This document shows positions 42,934 to 51,968 of a stretch of DNA of 64,000 bases, piece by piece; the first letter of the stretch is position 1, and the number at the start of each line of letters is the position of its first letter. A program made the position numbers and the translations under genes. The stretch comes from Candidatus Solirubrobacter pratensis (GTDB lineage: Bacteria > Actinomycetota > Thermoleophilia > Solirubrobacterales > Solirubrobacteraceae): the NCBI RefSeq assembly GCF_000425945.1, contig NZ_AUEK01000003.1, forward strand, positions 186,001 through 250,000, in the 5' to 3' direction. The notes under the pieces were generated by a model that saw only the letters and a program-made list of their open reading frames with translations, had not been told where the DNA came from and searched no databases.

Positions 42934-45900
42934 CTAGCCGGGCGTGACGGGGGCCGCCATGTCGGTCTGGATCTCCGCCGCCGTGAGGGCGCGGTTGTAC
43001 AGCCGCACCTCGTCGATCAGCCCCGAGAACCACTCGTTGCCCCAGCTCCCGTTGCCGCCGATCCGCAGCACGCCGGCCGACGCCCGGATCGCGCCCGTCA
43101 CCGCCTTCGAGCTCGACTGCACGCCGTTGACGTACAGCCGCAGCGTCGCGCCGTCGTAGGTGGCCGCCAGGTCGGTCCAGGCGTTCAGCGGCGTGCCGGT
43201 CGTGCCGCTGAATCCCTTGTCGGCGGTCGTGAAGACGTGCGCCGCCGGCCGGCCCGTCCCGTCGCCCGCGTAGAGCGCGTAGATGAGGTCGCTCGGCTGC
43301 TCCTTGAGCATCACGGTCCGCCACAGGCTTCCGGTGGCGCTGGGACGGACCCATGCCTCCATCGTCATGCCGGTCGTGAGATCGAGCGAGGCGGCGTCGG
43401 GGATCGTGACCCAGTCGTTGATGCCGTCGAAGCTCAGCGCCCCGCCGAACTTCCCCGCCGCCGTGCGCGCCGGACCGTCGACCGCGCCCGCGTTGCCGCG
43501 GCCGGAGGCGTCCACGGCGGTCGTCCCGGACGCCTCGTCGAAGCCCCAGGCGCCGACCAGGTTCGACGCGGGCGGCGACACCGTGAGCGTGACGGCGACC
43601 GTCTTCGGCGAGCCGGTCGCTCCCGCCGTGGTCGCCGTCACGGTGACCGTCGCGGTGTACGTCCCCGCCGCGAGCCCGCTGGTGCTGGGCGCGACGGTCA
43701 GCGTGGCCGGCGCCGTCGCACTCGCCGGCGTGACCGCGAGCCACGCCGCGTCGCCGGAGGCGGTGAGGGCGAGCGTGCCGGAGCCGGTGTTGGAGACCGC
43801 GACCGTCTTGGCCGCCGGACTGGCCTGCCCCTGGGTCGCCGTGAACGCGAGGCTCGACGGCGACACCGCCAGCGCGGGCGGCGCCGGCGCGGTCACCGTC
43901 AGCGTCACCGGGATCGCCGCGGGCGAGCCGCCGGCACCCGCCGCGGTGACCGTCACGGTCGCGGTGTAGGTGCCGGTGTCCAGTCCGCTGATCGACGAGG
44001 TGACGGTCAGCGTGCCGCCGTCCGTCCCCGACGACGGCGTGACGGCCAGCCACGAGGCGTCCGGCGCCGCGGTCCAGCTCATCGTCCCGCCGCCGGTGTT
44101 GGCGACGGCGAGCGTCTTGCCCGCCGGCGCGGAGCCGCCCTGCATCGCGCTGAACGAGAGGCTCGCGGGCGTGACCGAGAGCGCGGGCGGCGTGGGCGCG
44201 TCCACGGTGAAGGTCACCGGGATCGTCGCCGGCGAGCCACTCACGCCGGGCGCCGTGACCGTGATGTCGGTGGTGTAGGTGCCCGGCCCCAGGCCGGAGA
44301 TCGCCGGGGTCGCGGTGATCGTGCCGGCGTTCGTCCCGCTGCCGGGCGACACGCTCAGCCACGGCGCGCCGTCCGACGCGGTCCAGTTCAGCGTCCCGCC
44401 GCCGGCGTTCGCGACGCTGAGCGTCTTGGCCGCCGGGCTCGCGCCGCCCGCGGTGCCGCGGAACGACAGGCTGGACGGGCTCACGGACAGCGCGGGCGGG
44501 CTTGGAGCAGCGCTCTTGAACACGACCGTCGCCATCGTCCACGGCGTGCTCGCGCCGGTCGAGACGCGCGCGGCGGGCGTGTCACCGCGGCCGAAGACGG
44601 CGTCCTCGGCGACGAACTCCATGTCCGACGCCGGCGACACGTTGACGCGCTCGGCGTAGCCAGAGTCGGCGGTCAGGGTCCTTCCGAATCCAGAGTCGGC
44701 GTAAAAGCCAAGCGCGAGCTCGTTGTCGTCGGTCAGTGCCGCGGTCGGGCCGGACGTGACGTACCCGGAGCTCGTCGACGTGCCGGTCGACGTCTTGGAC
44801 GCGTCGACGGAGGCGACGCCGGCCGCGGTCGACAGACCGGCGTACTCGAGCGCGGCCCCTCCGACGTCGGCGCTGCCAGTGGCCGTCACGGTGATCGTCG
44901 GCTTGGTGCCGCCGCCCGCCGTGACGGGCGCCGTCCACACACTCAGCTGCGTGTCGTCGGACGCCGTGACGCTCGTCGCCTTCGTGTAGGTGTTGCCCGC
45001 CGTATCGGTGACGCCCGAGATCGTGGCCCGGCCGGAGCTCCAGACGCCGGCCATGACGACGAGCCGGTCTCCGGCGGTGATCGCCGACGCCGGCGTCAGT
45101 TGCAGGGTCGAGCCCGAAGGGCTGCGGCCCGACACGCGTTGAACGAACCGCGGCGCGGCGCTCGGCGTGACGGCGTTCGATGGCGCCGACTCGGGGCCGT
45201 CGCCGACCGAGTTGGTCGCCGTGACCGTGAACGTGTAGGACAGGCCGTTCGTCAGGTCGGTCATGACCGCCGAGCTCGCCGGTGGCGCGCCCGTCACCGT
45301 CGTCGTCCCCGCCACGACGTCACCGCGATACCCCTTGACCGTGTAGCGCGTGATCGTGCGGCCGCCGTCGCCGGGCGCCGTCCAGCGGATCGTCGCCTGG
45401 CCGTTCGTCCCACTCGCCACGAGCCCCGTGGGCGCCTCCGGGATGGTCGGAGCGCTCGGCGTGACCGCATTGGAGGCGTCCGAGAGCGCACTGGTCCCGC
45501 TCGCGTTCGCCGCCTGCACCTTGAAGGTGTACGTGACCGACGGGTCGAGCCCCGGCACGGCGACCGACGTCGCGGGCGGACTGCCCTCGACGGTGACCGG
45601 GGTCTGTGCAGCGGCGCCGGCGTACGGCGTGACGATGTAGCGCGACGGCGTGCCGCCGATCACCGGCGCCAGGAAGCTGACCCTGGCGGACCCGGGGCCC
45701 GGCGTGGCGCTGACCATGCTCACGGGTCCGGGCGGGAGCTTGGGCGAGAACACGACGTCGACCGCGTAGTTCTCGCCGTGGAACGTCGAGACCGGGAACT
45801 CGGACGAGCCCCCATAGGTGTACACGCCATTGGCCGCGCCTCCGTTCGCGCTGAGCGCGTGCAGCGGCGGCGCGTCGAGCGTGTTGCCTCCCGTCGGGCT

Positions 45901-48192
45901 GGGCACGTAGTAGTAGCCCGACGACACGGAGTAGTGCCCCTTCGGCGCGTAGTACGACGCCACATAGGTCGTCCCCGCCGTGATGCTGACGGGCGACGCG
46001 AACGTGAGCTGCTGCCAGCCGGAGGCGGTCTCGTTGCTGAACGTCCCCGTCGCCAGCAGCGCGCCACTCGAGGACCACAGGTTGCCGATGTGCGTCCCGG
46101 TGTTCAGGGACGACTTGTAGAAGCGGACGCCCGTGATCGTCCCGTCCAGGTCGGACTTGAACCGCACGCCGACCTCGACCGAGCTCGTGTCGCCCTGATC
46201 GAGCCGCCACGGCGTCACGTTGGGCCCCGCGAGCGTGCAGGGACAGCCGACGTTGACCGCGACGCCCGCCGGCGGCGATTCGAGGTTGCCGCTGTCGTCG
46301 ACCGCGCGCGACCTGATCGTCGTCGCCGGCGCGCCGTGGGCGACCCAGGTGTACGACCACGACGCCGTCCCGGTCGCGGGATGCCAGGTGGAGCCGCCGT
46401 CGGTCGAGACCTCGACTCCCGCCACGACGCCGCCGCCGGAGTCGGTGGCCGTGCCGCTGATCGTCACCTGCGAGCCGTCGACGACGGCCGCCCCGGGCGC
46501 GGGGCCGGTGATCGCCGACGTGGGCGGCGTGGCGTCGGTCGACGCGGACGCCGCCGTCAGGCCGGACATGAGCGTCGTCGCCTGCGCGCCCATGTCCGCG
46601 AAGACGTTGACGGTCGCCTGCTGCATCACGGGGTCGGGGGACGCGGCCGACGGCGGACCGTTGCTGTTCCATGCGTTGGTGTCGTCGAGCCCCCACGCCC
46701 ACTGCACCGTGCCGGCGCCGAAGACCAGCGCGCCGCTCGGGGCGCGGTAGAGCATCAGGTTGTGGGTCTGCGTGGTGCCTGTCTGCGTGAAGCTCCCGAA
46801 GTCCGTGAACGACTCCACGCCGCTGACCGTCGTCTCAGAGAGATGGAACGCGCCGCGCGGGCGCGACCCGTTGTCGGCGTCGATGTCCCATTCGTAGCCG
46901 AGCGTGTTGCTGCCGGCCCCCAGGGTCCGGGTCTGGCCGGCGCCGAGATTCGCGACGGCCGTGTTTCGCCAGATCCGAAGGTCCTTGTACTGGGCGGGGA
47001 CCTTGATGTCGGCGGAGCCGGAATTGACGATGAACAGCTGCCCGGTGAGCGCGTTCTCCGGCCGGCCGCCGTCACCCGGCGGGCTGAAGCGCGGGTCGCG
47101 CCACGTGCCCGTCCACGCGACCGGGTCGGTGGCGGCGTCGAGGTGCGTGTCCTTGTACGTCGTCAGGGTGCGGTACGGCGTCGAGGTCCCGTCGATCGTG
47201 CTGTTCTCCCAGCGGGTCTTCCAGAACACCTCGTTGCCGCTGAAGAAGGCGAGATCGACGCCGGCGTCGCGCGCCGCCTCGACGCTCGCGCGCTCCTGGC
47301 CCGACCAGTACTCGTCGTGCCCGCTAGAGACGATCAGGTCGTGCTTGAGCAGCAGTGCGGGATTGGCCGACACGTCGGCTTGGCTCATGTAGCTGACGTC
47401 GTAGCCGTTGCGCTCGACGAACCGGATCAGCTGGTACTCCGCGTAGTAGAGGTACGAGCGGCCGTTGTCCTGCGCGAGGGTGCCGTCGAACGGGCGGTTG
47501 TACGACACCGAGAAGGCGCCCTTGTACGCGTTGGGGCTTCCCGGCGGGCACGGCGAGGTGCACGAGTAGAGGCTGTTGCCGCCGTAGAGGTTGTACGCCT
47601 GCCACGTGGAGTCGGAGGTCCTGAGCACCATCTGCGACGTGCTCGCGTCGTCGCGCACCACGAAGGGGATCTGGCTCGCGCCGCCGGTGCCGTCACGCAC
47701 CAGCAGGGCGATGTAGACGCCGGAGACGGCGTCGTCCGGCACGGTCCACGACGCCGACACGCTCCAGTTGCCGCAGTCGATCAACCCGGTCGCCGCCGTG
47801 GTGAGGCAGGCGGGCTGCGTCTGCGGAAGGGTCGCGGTCGGCCGGATCCCGGAGGCCTGGAGGCGGGCGCCGTCGCCCTGGTAGTAGCCGAGCCGGAAGA
47901 TGTCGATGTGGTACGCCGTCGCGGACGTCTTGATCTTGAACTTGATCGTCGCGCCCTTGTTCACGCTCATCGACGTCGCATAGCCCTGGATCGACGTGTC
48001 CCCGTTGCCGCTCACCTGCCACGCGCTCGGCGGGCTGCCGGGCTTCGCGTTCTCGCACGCGACCGGGTTCGCGCAGGCCGCGTAGCCGGCCGCGGGAAGC
48101 GCGGCGAGCACCAGGATCGCCGCCGTGATAGCCGTTGGCAACTGGTGGCATGCACGCCGAAGGGACGCGCCAGGCCACGGAATCGTGCTCAT
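42934..48192 (-). CDS. giant secreted multidomain protein, N,N-dimethylformamidase beta-subunit-like
   Basis: The 1752-residue protein has a signal peptide. Residues about 40-530 resemble the large-subunit C-terminal domain of N,N-dimethylformamidase: AYHIDIFRLGYYQGDGARLQ, DLIVSSGHDEYWSGQERASV, DLAFFSGNEVFWKTRWENST. An Ig-like region and a DUF4082 domain (VGVRFKSDLDGTITGVRFYK) follow. Next come two fibronectin III domains, a beta-rich domain (about 1070-1270), three BACON-type repeats (PPALSVSPSSLSF and relatives) and a C-terminal LamG domain. The whole is extracellular. Any enzymatic role is uncertain; the repeats suggest carbohydrate or surface binding. Confidence 0.88.
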   Translation of the reverse strand: MSTIPWPGASLRRACHQLPTAITAAILVLAALPAAGYAACANPVACENAKPGSPPSAWQVSGNGDTSIQGYATSMSVNKGATIKFKIKTSATAYHIDIFRLGYYQGDGARLQASGIRPTATLPQTQPACLTTAATGLIDCGNWSVSASWTVPDDAVSGVYIALLVRDGTGGASQIPFVVRDDASTSQMVLRTSDSTWQAYNLYGGNSLYSCTSPCPPGSPNAYKGAFSVSYNRPFDGTLAQDNGRSYLYYAEYQLIRFVERNGYDVSYMSQADVSANPALLLKHDLIVSSGHDEYWSGQERASVEAARDAGVDLAFFSGNEVFWKTRWENSTIDGTSTPYRTLTTYKDTHLDAATDPVAWTGTWRDPRFSPPGDGGRPENALTGQLFIVNSGSADIKVPAQYKDLRIWRNTAVANLGAGQTRTLGAGSNTLGYEWDIDADNGSRPRGAFHLSETTVSGVESFTDFGSFTQTGTTQTHNLMLYRAPSGALVFGAGTVQWAWGLDDTNAWNSNGPPSAASPDPVMQQATVNVFADMGAQATTLMSGLTAASASTDATPPTSAITGPAPGAAVVDGSQVTISGTATDSGGGVVAGVEVSTDGGSTWHPATGTASWSYTWVAHGAPATTIRSRAVDDSGNLESPPAGVAVNVGCPCTLAGPNVTPWRLDQGDTSSVEVGVRFKSDLDGTITGVRFYKSSLNTGTHIGNLWSSSGALLATGTFSNETASGWQQLTFASPVSITAGTTYVASYYAPKGHYSVSSGYYYVPSPTGGNTLDAPPLHALSANGGAANGVYTYGGSSEFPVSTFHGENYAVDVVFSPKLPPGPVSMVSATPGPGSARVSFLAPVIGGTPSRYIVTPYAGAAAQTPVTVEGSPPATSVAVPGLDPSVTYTFKVQAANASGTSALSDASNAVTPSAPTIPEAPTGLVASGTNGQATIRWTAPGDGGRTITRYTVKGYRGDVVAGTTTVTGAPPASSAVMTDLTNGLSYTFTVTATNSVGDGPESAPSNAVTPSAAPRFVQRVSGRSPSGSTLQLTPASAITAGDRLVVMAGVWSSGRATISGVTDTAGNTYTKATSVTASDDTQLSVWTAPVTAGGGTKPTITVTATGSADVGGAALEYAGLSTAAGVASVDASKTSTGTSTSSGYVTSGPTAALTDDNELALGFYADSGFGRTLTADSGYAERVNVSPASDMEFVAEDAVFGRGDTPAARVSTGASTPWTMATVVFKSAAPSPPALSVSPSSLSFRGTAGGASPAAKTLSVANAGGGTLNWTASDGAPWLSVSPGSGTNAGTITATPAISGLGPGTYTTDITVTAPGVSGSPATIPVTFTVDAPTPPALSVTPASLSFSAMQGGSAPAGKTLAVANTGGGTMSWTAAPDASWLAVTPSSGTDGGTLTVTSSISGLDTGTYTATVTVTAAGAGGSPAAIPVTLTVTAPAPPALAVSPSSLAFTATQGQASPAAKTVAVSNTGSGTLALTASGDAAWLAVTPASATAPATLTVAPSTSGLAAGTYTATVTVTATTAGATGSPKTVAVTLTVSPPASNLVGAWGFDEASGTTAVDASGRGNAGAVDGPARTAAGKFGGALSFDGINDWVTIPDAASLDLTTGMTMEAWVRPSATGSLWRTVMLKEQPSDLIYALYAGDGTGRPAAHVFTTADKGFSGTTGTPLNAWTDLAATYDGATLRLYVNGVQSSSKAVTGAIRASAGVLRIGGNGSWGNEWFSGLIDEVRLYNRALTAAEIQTDMAAPVTPG

Positions 48193-48398
48193 GCTCCACC
48201 TCGCCGTCGGCCGCCTGGAACTGTCCCAGACAGCTACGGAGCGATCCTCTCCGGAACCGGGCGTCCTGCCCAGTGGCCATTGGTCGAGGATGTAGAGCGT
48301 TGATGCGCCGAGCCCCGAAACGCGTCCTAGACCGCCTGGGCGCGGCGGCGCTCCCCGCTCGGCTGCACCGGTTCCTTTCCCTCACGGTTGTTCACCGC

Positions 48399-48404
48399 TA
48401 AGGT
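48399..48404 (+). promoter_or_regulatory. -10-like box (TAAGGT) for the PD-(D/E)XK-like gene
   Basis: TAAGGT ends eight bases before GTG 48413, again without a Shine-Dalgarno sequence, which supports that start codon. Confidence 0.4.
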
Positions 48405-48412
48405 TCCGCCGC

Positions 48413-49807
48413 GTGGCTCCACCACGCCAGAACGGAACAGGGTCCGACACGTCGACTTGGCACCCAGCCCGGTTGATCCCGACGGCGGGGATCCGGGGAC
48501 AGGAGGAGCAGGAGAAGCGCGCGACGTCATCGCTCCTTGCGGTGATGCGCGCTGTGCCGGAGTTCGGTCACGCCCTTCTGAAGGAGCTTGGTGCGCCCAG
48601 GTCGCCGGCCATCGAGACGTTTGCGGAGGTCCGGTTCAAGGACGGCGCCGGCAAGCTCGTGATCCCGGACGGCGCGGTCGTCTGCCGGCGCGGGCAGAAG
48701 ACCTGGACGTGTCTGGTTGAGGTCAAGACGGCTGGCGCGCCGCTGAAGGATGAGCAGGTCGGCTGCTATCTAGACATCGCCCGCGACAACGGCTTCGATG
48801 GGGTGCTGACGATCTCCAATCAGATCACAGCGTCGTCGTCGGAGTCGCCCGTAGCAGTCGACGGACGCAAGCTGCGACGGACAGCGCTCTGGCACTTCTC
48901 CTGGTGGCGGGTCTTGACCGAGGCGATCGTCCAACACCGGTACCGCGGCATCTCTGATCCCGACCAAGCCTGGATTCTCGGCGAGCTGATCGCCTACCTC
49001 GACAGCGCCGCGTCCGGCGCCGGGGGCTTCGAGGACATGGGCGACAAGTGGGTTGCTGTTCGTAAGGCGGCCCGCGACGGCACGCTTCGCCAGAACGATC
49101 CCGAGGCGAGGGCCGTCGCCGAGCGCTGGGAGGAGTTCACCCAGTACCTGTGCCTCGGCATGTCGCAGGACCTCGGACGTTCGGTGACGTCACCGCGGCC
49201 GCGCAAGCAGACGACGGCCGCTCGCCTCGACGAATCGGTCAAGCAACTCGCAGCCGAGGGGTCGCTGACCGCCGTGCTGCGCGTCCCGGACGCCGTCGGT
49301 GACCTGCGTATCCGCGCGGATCTCCGCGCCCGCCGCACGCTCGCGAGCGTCACGTTCGACGCGCCGCGTGAGGGGCGAGCCAAGTCGCGCATCACGTGGC
49401 TGCTCCGGCAGCTTGCCGATGCGCCCGACGATCTCCGCGTCGAGGCGGCCTTTCCCAGCGCCCGCGAAACGACCAGCGCGCTGCTGTCCGACGCCCGCGA
49501 GCAACCGGAGAAGCTGCTGTACGGAGCAGATCCTAAGCGGGAGCCCCGCGCCTTTACGATCACCCTCGCGCGTGCCATGGGGCAGAAGCGGGGCAAGGAG
49601 GCGGGGTCGTTCGTCCGTGAGACGCGGGCGCAGACCTTCGACGTCTACCGCGACATCGTGCAGCGGCTTAAGGCCTGGCAGCCCAAGGCACCGAAGCTGC
49701 ACGGGCCCGGCGCCGATGACGTCCCCGACGCGCCGTCACCGGAGCCTCCGCGATTCGAGGACGCGGATGTACGCGAGGTCGGCGACGCGCCCGACCCGGT
49801 CAGTTGA
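48413..49807 (+). CDS. actinobacterial stress-response/nuclease-like protein with PD-(D/E)XK motif
   Basis: The 464-residue protein begins WHPARLIPTAGIRGQEEQEK after a short lead, a pattern I associate with an actinobacterial family annotated as stress response protein. Residues about 75-115 carry a PD-(D/E)XK nuclease-like pattern (LVIPDGAVV, then CLVEVKTAGAPLKDEQVGCY). The rest is mixed helix and strand with no recognised domain. It lies alone beside a broken integrase and tRNA-Lys, and its codons are a little less GC-biased than its neighbours. A defence or DNA-repair role is inference only. Confidence 0.7.
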   Translation: MAPPRQNGTGSDTSTWHPARLIPTAGIRGQEEQEKRATSSLLAVMRAVPEFGHALLKELGAPRSPAIETFAEVRFKDGAGKLVIPDGAVVCRRGQKTWTCLVEVKTAGAPLKDEQVGCYLDIARDNGFDGVLTISNQITASSSESPVAVDGRKLRRTALWHFSWWRVLTEAIVQHRYRGISDPDQAWILGELIAYLDSAASGAGGFEDMGDKWVAVRKAARDGTLRQNDPEARAVAERWEEFTQYLCLGMSQDLGRSVTSPRPRKQTTAARLDESVKQLAAEGSLTAVLRVPDAVGDLRIRADLRARRTLASVTFDAPREGRAKSRITWLLRQLADAPDDLRVEAAFPSARETTSALLSDAREQPEKLLYGADPKREPRAFTITLARAMGQKRGKEAGSFVRETRAQTFDVYRDIVQRLKAWQPKAPKLHGPGADDVPDAPSPEPPRFEDADVREVGDAPDPVS

Positions 49808-50000
49808 CGAAAGCCCTAGATGACGCGGACGACGCCCCCGGCGTACGGCCGGCGGCTCGTGGAGCCAAGGACCGCGGCACCGACGACGCCCTCGCTGGCG
49901 GGGGTAGCCGTCGGGGCCGGGCCCGGGGCCCATGACGTCCGCCGCGGCAGTGCTGGGATCGAGCGGTGAGGAGCGGCAACGCGCCAACGCGCGGAAAGGG
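49808..50000. other. non-coding stretch between the nuclease-like gene and the integrase remnant
   Basis: About 190 bases with no convincing frame. It could include eroded mobile-element sequence. No direct repeat of the tRNA-Lys 3' end was found here. Confidence 0.4.
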
Positions 50001-51101
50001 CTAAAGGTCTGCGTCCGACCTGCCGATAAGACTCTTAGACGGCCCGCCGAGGCGGTTTTCTCGTTCCTGCGGCTCGAGCGCGACGGCCTCGGCCCGCGCC
50101 TCGTCCGGCCGCTCGCCGTAGTGGAGGTGCTTCATCGTCGTCGCCGGACGGTCACGATCGATCACCCCGCGCGACCACTTCGCTCAGCGACGACCATCAC
50201 CGCGCCCGGTCGCCCGAGGTGCCGCAACGACCATCGTGGCCTCGCGAGCCGCGCAGGCAACCTGACCAATTCCCTTACCAGCGCAGTTCGCCATCGTGGC
50301 GACGCGCGCGACGTCGGCGTGACCCATCCACTCGTGGACGCGGCGGATGTCGGCCTTCGCGATCATCCGCGTGCCGAACGTGTGCCGCAGGTCGTGGAAG
50401 CGCAACCGGCAGGTCGGCGCGCGTGAGTGCGACTCGGCACCGGCGTGCGAGCGCGGAGGCGTCGAGGTAGCCGCCGGCCGTACCCGGGAAGACGAGATCG
50501 TCCTCGTCGGTGACCATTCGCGCTCACCGAGTCGTGCGAGCGACTCGGCGACAGCCGGCGCGAGCGAGACGGAGCGGACCTTGCCGCTCTTCGGCGTGGT
50601 CAGCTGGCCGCCGGCGTATGACCCGCAGATACGGATCCGATGCGCTGCGAGGTCGACAGCGCGCCCGCGGAGCGCGACGAGCTCGCCGCGGCGGAGGCCG
50701 GTGAACGCAGCGGTGAGGTAGATCGCCGCGTCCTGCTCGGAGGCGGCCTCGCGCACCAGCGCGAGGACCTCCTCGGGCGAGAGGACGTCGGTGGCCGTCG
50801 AGCGACGGTGGCGTGGCTTCTCGATGTCGGCCATCGGCTTGACCGGCAACCGGTGGAGGTGCCGCGCCCGGGCGAGGAAGCCGTTGATGACCGTTGTGAC
50901 GTCTTCGAGCCGCAGCGCCCCGAACGCCGGAGCCAGGTGGGCGCGGATGACCGCGCGGTAGTCGCCCAGCGTCGACGGCTTCCGGTCGAGGTCGTGCTCC
51001 ACGTAGCGGAGGTGCTCGCCGGCGGCGCCGGCGAACGACACGCCGGTGCGGACCATCCCGGGCAGCACGCCGACACAGTTCGGACAGTGCCGCTTCGGCA
51101 C
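50001..51101 (-). pseudogene. degraded tyrosine-recombinase integrase
   Basis: Pieces of a phage-type integrase are recognisable. A core-binding part has RKPSTLGDYRAVIRAHLAPA. The first catalytic Arg lies in AAFTGLRRGELVAL. The HxxR box is LRFHDLRHTFGTRMI and the second His lies in VHEWMGHADVA. Between LGEREWS and LRFHDLRH the homologous text (DEDDLVFPGTAGGYLDASAL) is in another frame, so two frameshifts exist at about 50520 and 50410. The catalytic Tyr tail (TMKHLHYGERPDEA) lies detached at 50001-50145, after about 150 unrelated bases. The N-terminal domain is truncated. The gene is dead, left by an element inserted at tRNA-Lys. Confidence 0.82.
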
Positions 51102-51117
51102 CCGCCCCGGAAACGAC

Positions 51118-51141
51118 GAAACCGCGCCGGAGCGCGGTTTC
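51118..51141 (-). terminator. hairpin after tRNA-Lys
   Basis: GAAACCGCGC-CGGA-GCGCGGTTTC forms ten perfect pairs immediately downstream of tRNA-Lys on the minus strand and is followed by a short T-rich stretch. It is a good intrinsic terminator. Confidence 0.75.
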
Positions 51142-51144
51142 GGA

Positions 51145-51217
51145 TGCCCCCGCCAGGAATCGAACCTGGAACCTTCGGATTAAGAGTCCGCTGCTCTGCC
51201 AGTTGAGCTACAAGGGC
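51145..51217 (-). tRNA. tRNA-Lys (anticodon CTT)
   Basis: The 73-base cloverleaf has acceptor GCCCTTG/CGGGGGC, D stem GCTC/GAGC, anticodon stem GCGGA/TCCGA with loop CTCTTAA and T arm CCAGG-TTCGATT-CCTGG, with discriminator A. CCA is not encoded. It is a likely attachment site, because a broken integrase gene begins 44 bases beyond its 3' end. Confidence 0.95.
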
Positions 51218-51248
51218 GCTGGGGCGCTAAAGGATAGCGCCGTGGAGA

Positions 51249-51956
51249 TCAGCCGACGGTCGGCGTGGGTGTCGGCTGGGCCTGCTGGATCTGCTGGACC
51301 GCAGCCTGCGACTTCGCCTGGTCGAGCTGGGACTTCACGTCCTTCTTCTGGTCCTTGGGGGCGAGGTCGACGGCCTTGCCCGCCGCGAGGTCGCCCTTGC
51401 GGCTCTGGCCCGCCTGGTAGGAGAGGAGCGCGAGGTTCTGGAAGGTCTGCTGGGTCGGATCGATCTCGGTCAGGACCTCCTGGGTCCCGACCGCCTTGTC
51501 GGGCTGGGAGATCGAGAGGTAGGCCTGGATCATCTGGCGCGCGACGCCCTCGTCGGGCGAGGCCGGCTTGAGCGCGAGGTACTTGTCCCAGGCGGCGCCG
51601 GCGGCGGTGAGCTGGCGGCGGCCGGCGGCCGTGTAGTCGCTCTTCGCGGCGTCGAAGTAGTCGCCGACGTTCGCGAGGCGCAGGCGGGCCTGCGTGAGGC
51701 CGAGCCAGGCGCTGGGGTCCGATCCGGCCGTCCGCGTCTTCGCGGCGGCGGTCCTGACCTCGGTCTCCAGGCGCTTCTGGCCGGAGTTGTCGTTGCCACC
51801 GGAGCTGCTGCCGGTGATCGCATCCACGATGCCGCCGGACAGGCCGCTGGAGCCGACGCTGAAGCCCACGAAGCCGACGAACATGAGCAGCGCGAGGCCG
51901 AGGTATACGCCCTTGACGGTACGGCGGCGTCCGGCGCTTCGAAGGTCGAACAGCAT
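51249..51956 (-). CDS. membrane-anchored TPR-like protein next to tatC
   Basis: The 235-residue protein has a short basic N-terminus, one membrane helix (GVYLGLALLMFVGFVGFSVG), a Gly/Ser/Asn linker and a helical domain. The latter looks like tetratricopeptide repeats (AWDKYLALKPASPDEGVARQ, FQNLALLSYQAGQSRKGDLA). The C-terminus is Gln/Pro/Thr-rich. It follows tatC by 12 bases and is probably in the same operon; it may be an extracytoplasmic scaffold. No family name is recognised. Confidence 0.78.
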   Translation of the reverse strand: MLFDLRSAGRRRTVKGVYLGLALLMFVGFVGFSVGSSGLSGGIVDAITGSSSGGNDNSGQKRLETEVRTAAAKTRTAGSDPSAWLGLTQARLRLANVGDYFDAAKSDYTAAGRRQLTAAGAAWDKYLALKPASPDEGVARQMIQAYLSISQPDKAVGTQEVLTEIDPTQQTFQNLALLSYQAGQSRKGDLAAGKAVDLAPKDQKKDVKSQLDQAKSQAAVQQIQQAQPTPTPTVG

Positions 51957-51968
51957 TGGCGGTAGGGA

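Noticed and set aside
42745-48303. 1852-codon plus-strand frame antisense to the exoprotein gene
   Set aside because: It is an Arg/Val/Asp/Ala-rich shadow; the minus strand has a signal peptide and recognisable domains throughout.
48240-48412. Possible second attachment site for the lost element
   Set aside because: I compared it with the tRNA-Lys 3' end and found no matching run.
50640-51206. 188-codon plus-strand frame crossing the integrase start and tRNA-Lys
   Set aside because: It runs through a tRNA gene and has no recognisable product; it is antisense to the integrase remnant.
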